Source of the DNA: Syntrophomonadaceae bacterium
GTDB lineage: Bacteria > Bacillota_D > Dethiobacteria > DTU022
Reading direction: 5' to 3'
Length of the DNA: 6,450 nucleotides
NCBI GenBank assembly: GCA_003562605.1
Contig: PWUG01000095.1
Span: 1-6,450, forward strand
How positions within the stretch are numbered: the first letter of the stretch is position 1; each line of letters begins with the position of its first letter. Shown here one piece after another: positions 1 to 5,901 of the stretch. The notes under the pieces are model-generated. The model ran no database searches and was not told the origin of the DNA. It was given only the letters and a program-made list of their open reading frames with translations. Both the position numbers and the translations under genes were made by a program.

Positions 1-962
1 AGAGAAAATAGCCCGGCAAGGAAAAGATCGGCGCTGCGATCTTGCAGATTAGTGGCTCCGGCCATTGACTCGCAGAACTTGCCTCTTGACACTGCGGTTA
101 CAAGCAGCTCGTCAGGTTTATCATAACCCACGTTACGCAAGGCGACAAGGGATGCCCACTTGATAATCTCTTTTTGCCCCAAAAGAGCCATAGCCTGGCG
201 AATTGAGCGAATGGGAAAGCGAACCGGGAAAGCAATTGAATTTATAAAACGCAGCAGCTTATATGATAAAGACGGGTCATCTTTGATCAGGTTCTCAACC
301 TGGTCAAAATCCATTTCCGGTTTATAGATTTCCCGGAGCAGGCGCAGGTTGTGCAGCTTGGTTCCCTGGATATCTTTACCGCTGATTACGGTTGGTTCAC
401 AAAAAAAGTATCCCTGAAAATAATCATAGCCGGCGGTCATGGCATCGCCGTATTCCTGTACTGTCTCGACCCTTTCAGCCAGGATCTTTTTTCCATGGCC
501 GCGCAGGTATTGGATTATTTGAACCCGTTCATCAGGTTCTGTGCTGCGGTAATCCACCTTGACGATATCAGCCAGTTTAGCCAGTTTTTTAGCGTCTTCA
601 TTAAGCTTAAAATCATCGTATACCAAAGTATAGCCGTCTTTTTTTAATTCAGTGCACGCCTGAAAAGTATTATCATCCGATCCTATTGAGGGGTTCAGTT
701 CTATGGCCAAAAAATCCCGGGGCAGCAGAAAAGCCACTTTTTCTTCAAGCAGTTTGCCGGAAAAATTGACAAAAGCTTTCTTGCGGCGGGTTAGTTTATC
801 AAGCCCGATTGACAAAAAACTGTTAGCCAGTACCTCTGAGGTAGCCAGATCGCTATCGCTTTCGGGGTTGTAGTTTTCTTCACCGGTCCGGTAGAGAAGC
901 TCGTAGGCGAATACCTTCTGCCGTTTGTCGAATATTGGTTGTCTGGCAACATAAACAAACAT
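1..962 (-). CDS. EAL-HDOD (YuxH-like) signalling protein, C-terminus cut by window edge
   Basis: The first 320 residues are visible and the frame runs off the left edge; YuxH-type proteins are usually about 400 residues, so roughly the last fifth is missing. Residues 3-195 form an EAL domain: ELLYR at 21-25, Asn66 in VNFS, Glu88 in IEL, Asp116-Asp117, Lys135 in VKVD, Glu163 in AERVE and Gln183 in FQGY. The usual loop after the Asp pair (FGTGYSS) is replaced by FKLNEDA, so cyclic-di-GMP hydrolysis is uncertain and it may only bind the ligand. From about 200 an HDOD domain begins (LHNLRLLREIY, then DDPSLSYKLLRFINS), a non-catalytic HD relative found in signalling proteins. The ATG at 962 follows AGGAGGTG at 969-976 with 6-base spacing. 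It has its own promoter and is probably a separate unit from the chemotaxis genes upstream. A link to motility control is inferred from the family and location. Confidence 0.92.
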   Translation of the reverse strand, partial: MFVYVARQPIFDKRQKVFAYELLYRTGEENYNPESDSDLATSEVLANSFLSIGLDKLTRRKKAFVNFSGKLLEEKVAFLLPRDFLAIELNPSIGSDDNTFQACTELKKDGYTLVYDDFKLNEDAKKLAKLADIVKVDYRSTEPDERVQIIQYLRGHGKKILAERVETVQEYGDAMTAGYDYFQGYFFCEPTVISGKDIQGTKLHNLRLLREIYKPEMDFDQVENLIKDDPSLSYKLLRFINSIAFPVRFPIRSIRQAMALLGQKEIIKWASLVALRNVGYDKPDELLVTAVSRGKFCESMAGATNLQDRSADLFLAGLFS

Positions 963-968
963 TAATGG

Positions 969-976
969 CACCTCCT
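969..976 (-). promoter_or_regulatory. Ribosome binding site of the EAL-HDOD gene
   Basis: AGGAGGTG is a near-perfect Shine-Dalgarno sequence 6 bases before the ATG at 962. It fixes the start. It overlaps one arm of an inverted repeat in the same leader (973-980 with 1022-1029), so its access could be controlled by RNA folding. Confidence 0.85.
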
Positions 977-1029
977 GCTTGTGAACACCTGCAGTAACCT
1001 TATAAATAAGCCGGGTTTAAAAAGCAGGA
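973..1029 (-). repeat. Inverted repeat in leader, one arm over the ribosome binding site
   Basis: On the minus strand TCCTGCTT (1029-1022) is perfectly complementary to AAGCAGGA (980-973), 8 base pairs with a 41-base loop. The second arm covers the 5' half of the Shine-Dalgarno site of the EAL-HDOD gene. A competing 5-bp pairing of CCTGC (1028-1024) with GCAGG (992-988) is possible. The arms are seen directly; a regulatory role is inference. The leader does not show the conserved core of the known cyclic-di-GMP-I riboswitch. Confidence 0.4.
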
Positions 1030-1081
1030 CCTGGTATATTTTTCTATTTAATTACTGCTCATCCTTGTTTACAGTTCAACA

Positions 1082-1111
1082 ACTATAGCACAATTCCTTT
1101 GAAAAAGTTAA
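1082..1111 (-). promoter_or_regulatory. Sigma-A-like promoter for the EAL-HDOD gene
   Basis: The -10 element TATAGT (1087-1082) is preceded by an extended TG one base upstream (TGCTATAGT). The -35 candidate is TTAACT (1111-1106, 4 of 6 matches to TTGACA) at 18-bp spacing. It sits in the AT-rich gap after the last motility gene and would give a leader of about 110 bases before the ATG at 962. I saw no match to the flagellar sigma-28 pattern in this gap, and no convincing terminator for the operon ending at 1138. Confidence 0.6.
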
Positions 1112-1137
1112 CTCAGTAAACAATTTAATCATTTTAT

Positions 1138-1428
1138 TTAGCTGCCGGCCCTCCGCCGGTCTGCCTCTATAACGAAAGCATAGACGGCAGCGACAGCTTC
1201 AAAAAGTTCGCCGGGTATTTCATCGCCCGGGTAGAGATCGCCCAAAACCTTCGCCAGGGCGTTGTCTTCAATTATCGGTATTTTGTTTTCCCTGGCCAGA
1301 GTAATTATCCGATCGGCCAGTCTGCCAGTACCGGTGGCAGATATAACCGGCGCCTCTCTTTTTTCAGGCTTATATTGAAGGGCAACCGCACGGCGAAGCC
1401 CTTTTTTTCCTGCTTTCTGTTGATCCAT
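1138..1428 (-). CDS. Stand-alone FlhB cytoplasmic-domain protein (FlhX/YlqH-like)
   Basis: This 96-residue protein matches the C-terminal cytoplasmic domain of FlhB, the export-gate protein of the flagellar type III system, without its membrane part. Numbering from the longer start at 1458, the visible motifs are AVALQYKPEK (24-33), APVISATG (36-43), LADRIITLARENKIPIIED (47-65), ALAKVLGDLYPGDEIP (67-82) and AVAAVYAFV (88-96). The FlhB self-cleavage motif NPTH is replaced by KGLR just before AVAL, so autocleavage is not expected. The start is debatable. ATG 1458 overlaps the upstream gene by 14 bases and has no clear ribosome site. ATG 1428 has AAGGAG at 1440-1445 with 11-base spacing and fits the short N-terminus of YlqH-type proteins, so I prefer it. 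It directly follows a FliK-like gene. The export role is inferred from the family; free FlhB domains are little characterised. Confidence 0.88.
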   Translation of the reverse strand: MDQQKAGKKGLRRAVALQYKPEKREAPVISATGTGRLADRIITLARENKIPIIEDNALAKVLGDLYPGDEIPGELFEAVAAVYAFVIEADRRRAGS

Positions 1429-1444
1429 TTCTTGTGAAGCTCCT

Positions 1445-2146
1445 TCAGGCTTTGACATTCAAACCGCGACCGCCGGAGTAGATCGCTTCGGCAGCAGCTT
1501 TTTGGGGATTGCCGACAGTGATTTTGAGAGTTTCGCTTCTCATTTTATGTTCGTGTCCGCCTGCTTCATTAACAATACGGAGCGCTTCTTCCTGCAGGGC
1601 GAAACCGGCTTCAGCGGTTTCTACAACGAAGCGGCATTCGAGGCGATCGTCTTTGTGATAATAGAAGCTAACCAGGATTAGCCCAAAACTATCCGTGTCA
1701 ACGAACAGTTCCAGGAAAGGCTCTGCTGGCCCGGCACTTCCAGTTGCGCTGCCCCTTTCAGGCTGAAAACGAACGAGAGCCGGGGCGGCGCATTTCGTTC
1801 CTGCAGATGAAGGCATTAGCCCAAAATGCATCGGCTCGGCCGCTTCCCGGGAAGATAGCTCGCCCGAGTTTATGGCAGCTGGAATGCGACTAAGAATCTT
1901 GTAATGAGAACGCCCCTTTATTGATCCATTATACTTGAGCAGCAGCGTTTCTCCTGCAGAGACGTTGGCATCCAGCGCGGCGTTGAAAGTGCCGCCCTGG
2001 TAGCGTAATACTGCAGTTTCTCCCTTGAGGGAGACAACCCTTGCGACCAGAGTTTCAGGCAGGGCTGCCCCCCGGGCCGGTGATTGCTTAGAGGTAAGGC
2101 GGTTTATGACAGGATCTCTTAATAAGGCGCTCAATATGCTGTCCAT
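1445..2146 (-). CDS. FliK-like protein, putative flagellar hook-length control family
   Basis: The 233-residue product is divergent. Residues 33-72 (LVARVVSLKGETAVLRY and LDANVSAGETLLLKY) form a beta-rich module like that seen in Firmicute FliK-related proteins. Residues 93-142 are low-complexity, rich in Ser, Ala, Gly and Pro, and look disordered. Residues 144-212 (FLELFVDTDSFGLILVSFYYH, then LECRFVVETAEAGFALQEE) resemble the FliK C-terminal domain: a strand-turn-strand around a central Gly, then a helix packing on Leu-rich strands. It lacks a signal peptide and membrane segments. It is much shorter than ordinary FliK (often 350-600 residues). The ATG at 2146 has GAAAGG at 2155-2160 with 8-base spacing. 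The stop at 1445 nearly touches the FlhB-like gene, the natural partner class of FliK. The family call is by pattern only and could be wrong; a plain hypothetical protein is the fallback. Confidence 0.6.
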   Translation of the reverse strand: MDSILSALLRDPVINRLTSKQSPARGAALPETLVARVVSLKGETAVLRYQGGTFNAALDANVSAGETLLLKYNGSIKGRSHYKILSRIPAAINSGELSSREAAEPMHFGLMPSSAGTKCAAPALVRFQPERGSATGSAGPAEPFLELFVDTDSFGLILVSFYYHKDDRLECRFVVETAEAGFALQEEALRIVNEAGGHEHKMRSETLKITVGNPQKAAAEAIYSGGRGLNVKA

Positions 2147-2178
2147 TGGGTTTGCCTTTCATAATTCTTTTTCTGGAA

Positions 2179-3000
2179 TTAATAAACAGTAATTCCTAAA
2201 AGGTAAAGGAGTGAAGCAACCGCCTGCCGGTGGTGATTAATTCGCTCAGGCAGGGGAAGTTGTTGAGTCGACTCGACAATAACAGCTTCGGCTCCTGCAA
2301 ACTGCGCAAATTGAATCAGGCTGCCGTTAGCAGCGCCTCTTAAAATTAAAAAATGATGATCCTCCGCACTGATGGTGCGATTAACCGCAGCTAAAAGTTC
2401 TTTTAAGATATCAATGGAAACGGCATCTTCAGGATATATAAAGGTTTGCCCGAGCGCTCCCGGCGCAAATCGTTCAAATTGTTCTGCTTCATGGAGATCG
2501 AGCAGCCAATCGGGATCGAACTCAAGCACAACGGCGTATATCTCATAGGCCAGCGCTTCAACAGGATCCCCGTGGACCCGACCGGGGAATGAGCGATTTA
2601 GATCGCCTATACCGGGTGCATTCCTGCTGTTCTCTAAAATTGCAGGAATATTTGCCCGAGGCAGCACTACCAGGGTCCCACTGTCAATAGCCCAGGAGGC
2701 TATGCCATCAGCAGCAAGGTACCCAGCCGGTTCATCACCATGAATACCACCGGTGATCATTACAGTTGGCCCTTCCCGGGGCGATTCAATAATGTAAAGG
2801 GTCGTTTCCCATGCAGTTCCAGGCATGAGCAACCGTTCTGACCTGGTCGAGTCAAAGATTGGCTCCCCAAAATCTCCCAAAGCTGGAGCAGTCCCGGCAA
2901 AACGGCTTATTACTACGGCTCCATCACCGGTAACTGTTAGCAAGAAAATGGCTACCGCTAAAAAATAGCTTATTAAGGTCAGTCTGCGCCGTTCATTCAT
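2179..3000 (-). CDS. Membrane-targeted AstE/AspA-family zinc deacylase (M14-like)
   Basis: The 273-residue protein has a basic start (MNERRR) and one hydrophobic segment at about 7-24, with no lipobox Cys, so it is probably a signal peptide or N-terminal anchor with the catalytic domain outside the membrane. Family hallmarks follow in order: GGIHGDEPAG (84-93) with zinc ligands His87 and Glu90, DLNRSFPG (133-140) with substrate-binding Asn135-Arg136, LLDLHEA (166-172) with the third ligand His170, and the catalytic Glu243 in VIVES. All key residues are present, so it should be active. Known relatives remove acyl groups from amino acids (aspartoacylase, succinylglutamate desuccinylase) or, in related M14 branches, trim peptidoglycan peptides. 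The substrate cannot be read here. The ATG at 3000 follows GAGG (3008-3011) by 7 bases, and only 12 bases separate it from cheR, so it is co-transcribed with the chemotaxis genes. Confidence 0.83.
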   Translation of the reverse strand: MNERRRLTLISYFLAVAIFLLTVTGDGAVVISRFAGTAPALGDFGEPIFDSTRSERLLMPGTAWETTLYIIESPREGPTVMITGGIHGDEPAGYLAADGIASWAIDSGTLVVLPRANIPAILENSRNAPGIGDLNRSFPGRVHGDPVEALAYEIYAVVLEFDPDWLLDLHEAEQFERFAPGALGQTFIYPEDAVSIDILKELLAAVNRTISAEDHHFLILRGAANGSLIQFAQFAGAEAVIVESTQQLPLPERINHHRQAVASLLYLLGITVY

Positions 3001-3012
3001 AGCAGAACCTCG

Positions 3013-3798
3013 TTACATTTTCTCGTATATTGATGGTATTTTTCTCTCCAGGCCGAATCGCTCAGGGTTATTGATAAATTCGGCACAGCCAATAACAAAG
3101 TAACCTCCTGAAGGAACCAGTTCGGCCACCTGCTCGACTATCCATTCCTGAACCTCAGTTTTAAAGTAAATGAAGACGTTACGGCATAGAGCAAGCTGTT
3201 TTGGCTGCATCTTTTTATAGATCGGCTCCAGCAGGTTATGCTTTTGAAATGTTACCGCCCTTTTATATTTGGGGTTGATGTAAAATCCGTCTTCTTTATT
3301 TATAAATCCTTTTTCAAAAATTGCCGGTGGAACCTTTTCCAGTTGATTTCGGGCATATTTACCGAGACGAGCCATCTCCAGAGCTTTTTCATCTATATCG
3401 CTGGCCAAAATTGAAGCGCGCTGCAGTGCTCCCAGTTTGTCAAGAATTAAGGCCAGGGAATAAGGTTCTTCACCATGCGAGCAACCCATACTCCAGATGT
3501 TCAGATGGTTAAACCGGGATAGCAAATTTTTCATCGCTGTCGTCTCAAGATAATCGTAGATCTTATCGTCGCGGTAGAAAGTCGAAGTGTTAATGGTAAG
3601 ATAATTATAAAACTTGTGCAGGTTTTCACCATCGGTTTTGAGAGAATCAAAAAAGGAACAGAGACTGGGGAATCCTTCACGGACCAGCAGCTGATTGATT
3701 CTTCGCTCCATCTGCTTGTCCTTGTAGTTTTCCAGGTTAAGGCCGGTATACAGAAAGAATTCTTTTTTGAACCTTGGAAAATCCCAGGTTGTCGGCAA
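3013..3798 (-). CDS. cheR: CheR, chemoreceptor glutamate methyltransferase
   Basis: CheR transfers methyl groups from S-adenosylmethionine to glutamates on chemoreceptors, opposing CheB. The N-terminal helical domain (FKKEFFLYTGLNLENYK, then MERRI) binds the receptor. The catalytic domain carries the cofactor motif GCSHGEEPYSLAL, then SDIDEKALEMARLGKY, CRNVFIYF and GGYFVIGCAEF. His stands where most CheR proteins have Thr in CSTGEEPYS. I chose a TTG start at 3798, with AGAGGAG at 3808-3814 and 9-base spacing; this gives 261 residues, near the 256 of Bacillus CheR, beginning just before the conserved helix. The alternative ATG at 3843 adds 15 residues and has no good ribosome site. No VWRW-type receptor-docking pentapeptide can be judged here, as receptors are absent. 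It is separated from cheB by about 160 bp, the longest gap inside the cluster, while the deacylase follows 12 bases after its stop. Confidence 0.95.
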   Translation of the reverse strand: MPTTWDFPRFKKEFFLYTGLNLENYKDKQMERRINQLLVREGFPSLCSFFDSLKTDGENLHKFYNYLTINTSTFYRDDKIYDYLETTAMKNLLSRFNHLNIWSMGCSHGEEPYSLALILDKLGALQRASILASDIDEKALEMARLGKYARNQLEKVPPAIFEKGFINKEDGFYINPKYKRAVTFQKHNLLEPIYKKMQPKQLALCRNVFIYFKTEVQEWIVEQVAELVPSGGYFVIGCAEFINNPERFGLERKIPSIYEKM

Positions 3799-3959
3799 GC
3801 TAAGCCACTCCTCTTTTGTAAACTTGAAGCAGGCAGATTTCATGAAGTAAGATGTGTAACCTGTTCTGACTACCTGCCACCTAGAACAAAAAATTTTAAT
3901 ATTAGCGGCAAATTCAGGCCGACCCAGAAGCTGTCAAGCCATAATCCGGCCGGAACATT
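3799..3959 (-). other. cheB-cheR intergenic leader
   Basis: This is the only sizeable gap in the chemotaxis run. On the minus strand it contains a perfect 10-bp palindrome TCCGGCCGGA (3945-3954), a TTGACA with no good -10 at 16-18 bp, an A/T-rich stretch ending in six Ts (around 3889-3900), and a hairpin of TGTTCT (3888-3883) with AGAACA (3867-3862), 15-base loop. No convincing promoter or intrinsic terminator could be built. If cheR started at the ATG at 3843, the first 15 codons would occupy its left end. Confidence 0.4.
3808..3814 (-). promoter_or_regulatory. Ribosome binding site deciding the TTG start of cheR
   Basis: AGAGGAG lies 9 bases before TTG 3798, inside what would be codons 10-12 of the longer ATG 3843 reading. 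The longer start lacks any purine-rich site at a usable distance, which favours TTG. Confidence 0.7.
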
Positions 3960-5012
3960 TTAGAAAATGCGCACCAGGCGGTCAATTTCCGCCGCTATTC
4001 TATCGGCCGGCATTCTCGCTGCCCCGGGCGCACTTTTCAGCATAGCTTCGGGCATGCTTGGAATCAAGGCCGTCACCGGATCCTGGGCCAGGAAAAGAGT
4101 ATCGCTTTTCGCCTTTTTCAGGAAAGCAGATCCTGCTGCTCCGTCTTTGCCCATTCCGGTCATAATCACCACCAGGATTTTTTCAGCGCATCCGGCAAGC
4201 GATTCAAGCATAACATCAACTGAAGGCCTGACATAATTCACTTTCGGACCGGAGCTAAGATTGACCAGGCCGTTTTTGATAACCATATGGTATCCACCGG
4301 GGGCGATGAGAGCCCTTCCGGCTAAAAGGGCATCTTTTTCTTCAGCTTCCTTAACCAGTAAAGGTGAAATCTGGTTCAACCGCTGGGCAAATGAAGCAGT
4401 GAATCCGGGAGGCATATGCTGTGAAAGCAAGATCGTCGCCGGCAGATCGGCGGGTATTGTTTTGAAAACAGATTCCAAAACTTTCGGTCCCCCGGTAGAA
4501 GCCCCAATAGCGACAATAACACGCGGCTTTGTTCCCCTGACTGCAACCGCCTTTTTGGCAGGGGTCAGCGGGGATGGTTCAATGCGCGCCGGCTCTATAA
4601 CGCCAATTCTGGCTGCAGCTGCTGCAATAATTTTTTCCGGGAGAAGAGTATTCAGTTCTTCCAGCGATTCATCAAGCTTGCTCCCGCTCGGTTTGGAAAT
4701 AAAGTCAACCGCACCGGCGCTGAGAGCCTTAAGAGTACTTTCGCTTCCTGCCATAGTATGGCTGCTAAGCATAATAACTGGAAGCGGGCATTCCTTCATG
4801 ATCAGTTCAAGGGTGGCCAGGCCGTCCAGGCGAGGCATCTCGAGATCCATGGTTGCAACATCGGGCCGCCTGGATTTAACCTTTTCCAGGGCGTCAAGTC
4901 CATCCCTGGCTGTAGCAGCAAGTTCCATTCCGGGAGCGCCCTTGATTATGTCGCTAATAACCCTGCGCATCAAGGCAGAGTCATCCACAACCAGAACCTG
5001 GATCGGTTTCAT
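3960..5012 (-). CDS. cheB: CheB, receptor methylesterase/glutamine deamidase response regulator
   Basis: CheB removes methyl groups from receptor glutamates and is switched on when CheA phosphorylates its receiver domain. The 350-residue product is full length. The receiver spans about 4-108: acidic Asp10-Asp11, phospho-acceptor Asp56 in TMDLEMP, Ser83-Ser84 in the MLSS strand and Lys107 in SKPSG. A Pro/Ala/Lys-rich linker covers about 110-162. The methylesterase domain holds the Ser-His-Asp triad: Ser172 in GASTGG, His199 in SQHMPPGFT and Asp290 in TGMGKDGA. The usual GMP after the AQD motif is SMP. The ATG at 5012 overlaps the cheD stop (ATGA), with AAGGGGG about 10 bases upstream, so the two are translationally coupled. 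Coupling fits their shared receptor-modifying role. Confidence 0.97.
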   Translation of the reverse strand: MKPIQVLVVDDSALMRRVISDIIKGAPGMELAATARDGLDALEKVKSRRPDVATMDLEMPRLDGLATLELIMKECPLPVIMLSSHTMAGSESTLKALSAGAVDFISKPSGSKLDESLEELNTLLPEKIIAAAAARIGVIEPARIEPSPLTPAKKAVAVRGTKPRVIVAIGASTGGPKVLESVFKTIPADLPATILLSQHMPPGFTASFAQRLNQISPLLVKEAEEKDALLAGRALIAPGGYHMVIKNGLVNLSSGPKVNYVRPSVDVMLESLAGCAEKILVVIMTGMGKDGAAGSAFLKKAKSDTLFLAQDPVTALIPSMPEAMLKSAPGAARMPADRIAAEIDRLVRIF

Positions 5013-5497
5013 TTCTTCAACGCCCCCTTGCCCACCGTGGTGATTGACACTTCTCCGGTATCAACCATTAGGCGTAATGTTCTACCGCAGCTGCCGCCAA
5101 CCTCCTCCAGGCTAATCTTGATTTTTTCTTTTTTTAGGGCATCACGAACAGCTTCAATATTTTTTTCGCCCACGCTTCCGCTATCGGTAGTAAAATTAAA
5201 AAGGCTGGCCCCGCCCGCAATTTTTGCAATCAGGCTGCTTTTTCTAGCGCCCTGTGCCGACATCTTTGCGATCAACTCAGGAACGGCCGTGTCAGCAAAC
5301 TTGGCCGGATTAATACTGTTATCGCCGGGTTTACTGAATTTCACACTGTCATTGAGCAAGACGTGGGCCAGTCCGCCCACTTTTGTTCCCGGATCATAAA
5401 GGGTAATTCCCACGCAGGAACCGAGCCCGAAAGTGACAAGCACTCCACTATTCTTTTTTACAGCCAGATCGGCGATTTTAACATGTACTGTTTCCAT
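5009..5497 (-). CDS. cheD: CheD, chemoreceptor glutamine deamidase
   Basis: CheD converts specific receptor glutamines to glutamates and, in Bacillus-type systems, partners the phosphatase CheC. The 162-residue product is the normal size. Catalytic residues are in the expected places: Thr22 in VTFGLGSC, Cys28 in GSCVG and His45 in LAHVLL, one residue offset from the Thermotoga enzyme (Thr21, Cys27, His44). Later family motifs are AKIAGGASLF (91-100) and the GG-x-x-GRT segment at 134-140. The ATG at 5497 has GGAGG at 5504-5508 with 6-base spacing. It follows cheY by 44 bases and overlaps cheB by 4. No cheC is visible in the window, so whether a CheC-CheD feedback loop exists cannot be judged. 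Confidence 0.96.
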   Translation of the reverse strand: METVHVKIADLAVKKNSGVLVTFGLGSCVGITLYDPGTKVGGLAHVLLNDSVKFSKPGDNSINPAKFADTAVPELIAKMSAQGARKSSLIAKIAGGASLFNFTTDSGSVGEKNIEAVRDALKKEKIKISLEEVGGSCGRTLRLMVDTGEVSITTVGKGALKK

Positions 5498-5501
5498 AGG
5501 C

Positions 5502-5518
5502 AGCCTCCAGTGCAGGCT
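5502..5518 (-). other. Small hairpin overlapping the cheD ribosome binding site
   Basis: AGCCT (5518-5514) pairs with AGGCT (5506-5502) across a 7-base loop. The GGAGG ribosome site (5508-5504) lies partly in the stem and partly in the loop. Five base pairs is weak, so a role is speculative. Confidence 0.25.
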
Positions 5519-5541
5519 CTGCTTGTATCACTTAGACGACA

Positions 5542-5901
5542 TTAAGACAGCTTGGCCAGCGCCTCGGCTATCCGGTCGGGTTGGAACGGTTTAACCACAA
5601 AATCCTTAGCGCCCGCATTCAGGGCATCGATAACCAGGCTTTTCTGTCCCATGGCGCTCACTACTACTACCGTAGCGCCGGGATCAAAGCTAATAATTTC
5701 TTTAATAGCCGTAATACCGTCCATATTTGGCATAGTTATGTCCATTGTGACTAATGAGGGCTTAAGCTCCTTGTAAAGTTCCACCCCTTTTAAACCGTCT
5801 TCACCTTCGCCAACAACCTGGTAGCCATTTTTTTCAAGCATATTCTTCAAGGTCATTCTCATAAACGCTGTGTCATCAACAACTAACACTGTTTTGCTCA
5901 A
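5542..5901 (-). CDS. cheY: CheY, chemotaxis response regulator
   Basis: CheY is a single receiver domain that, when phosphorylated by CheA, binds the flagellar switch (FliM/FliN-type proteins) and changes motor bias. From a TTG start at 5901 the product is 119 residues, matching Bacillus CheY. It shows Asp9-Asp10 in VVDDTAFMRM, phospho-acceptor Asp54 in TMDITMP, Ser82 in VVSAMGQ and Lys104 in VVKPF. There is no output domain. The ATG at 5937 would add 12 residues (MLLVFYRKGEIT) unlike any CheY, whereas TTG 5901 has AAGGGAG at 5910-5916 with 8-base spacing and gives the usual MSKTVLVVDD start. This start lies inside the end of cheA, overlapping by 26 bases, which suggests translational coupling. 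Confidence 0.95.
   Translation of the reverse strand: MSKTVLVVDDTAFMRMTLKNMLEKNGYQVVGEGEDGLKGVELYKELKPSLVTMDITMPNMDGITAIKEIISFDPGATVVVVSAMGQKSLVIDALNAGAKDFVVKPFQPDRIAEALAKLS

Noticed and set aside
963..1137. Cyclic-di-GMP riboswitch upstream of the EAL-HDOD gene
   Set aside because: The leader lacks the conserved core sequences of the known class I element, and nothing else matched a class I could recognise. Only the anti-Shine-Dalgarno pairing was kept.
2175..2196. Perfect 7-bp inverted repeat GGAATTA / TAATTCC spanning the deacylase stop codon
   Set aside because: The stem is AT-rich and is not followed by a T-run in the transcribed (minus) direction, so it is not a credible intrinsic terminator. 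The next gene starts 32 bases on.
2260..2279. 20-base near-palindrome centred on GAGTCGACTC
   Set aside because: It lies inside the deacylase gene and encodes the conserved VEST segment around catalytic Glu243. One pair is mismatched and there is no second copy, so coding coincidence is the simplest explanation.
3900..3925. Possible sigma-54 promoter before cheR (GG...GC pattern)
   Set aside because: The GG and GC doublets are 9 bases apart instead of 10 and the flanking consensus is poor.
3925..3940. TTGACA as a -35 element in the cheB-cheR gap
   Set aside because: No acceptable -10 hexamer lies 16-18 bases downstream; the nearest TAATAT is 27 bases away.
4261..5043. Long plus-strand open frame opposite cheB (260 codons)
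   Set aside because: It is antisense to a complete, motif-rich cheB. The translation is low-complexity (Ser/Ala/Ile-rich) with no family motif. It is a codon-usage shadow, like the other plus-strand frames here.
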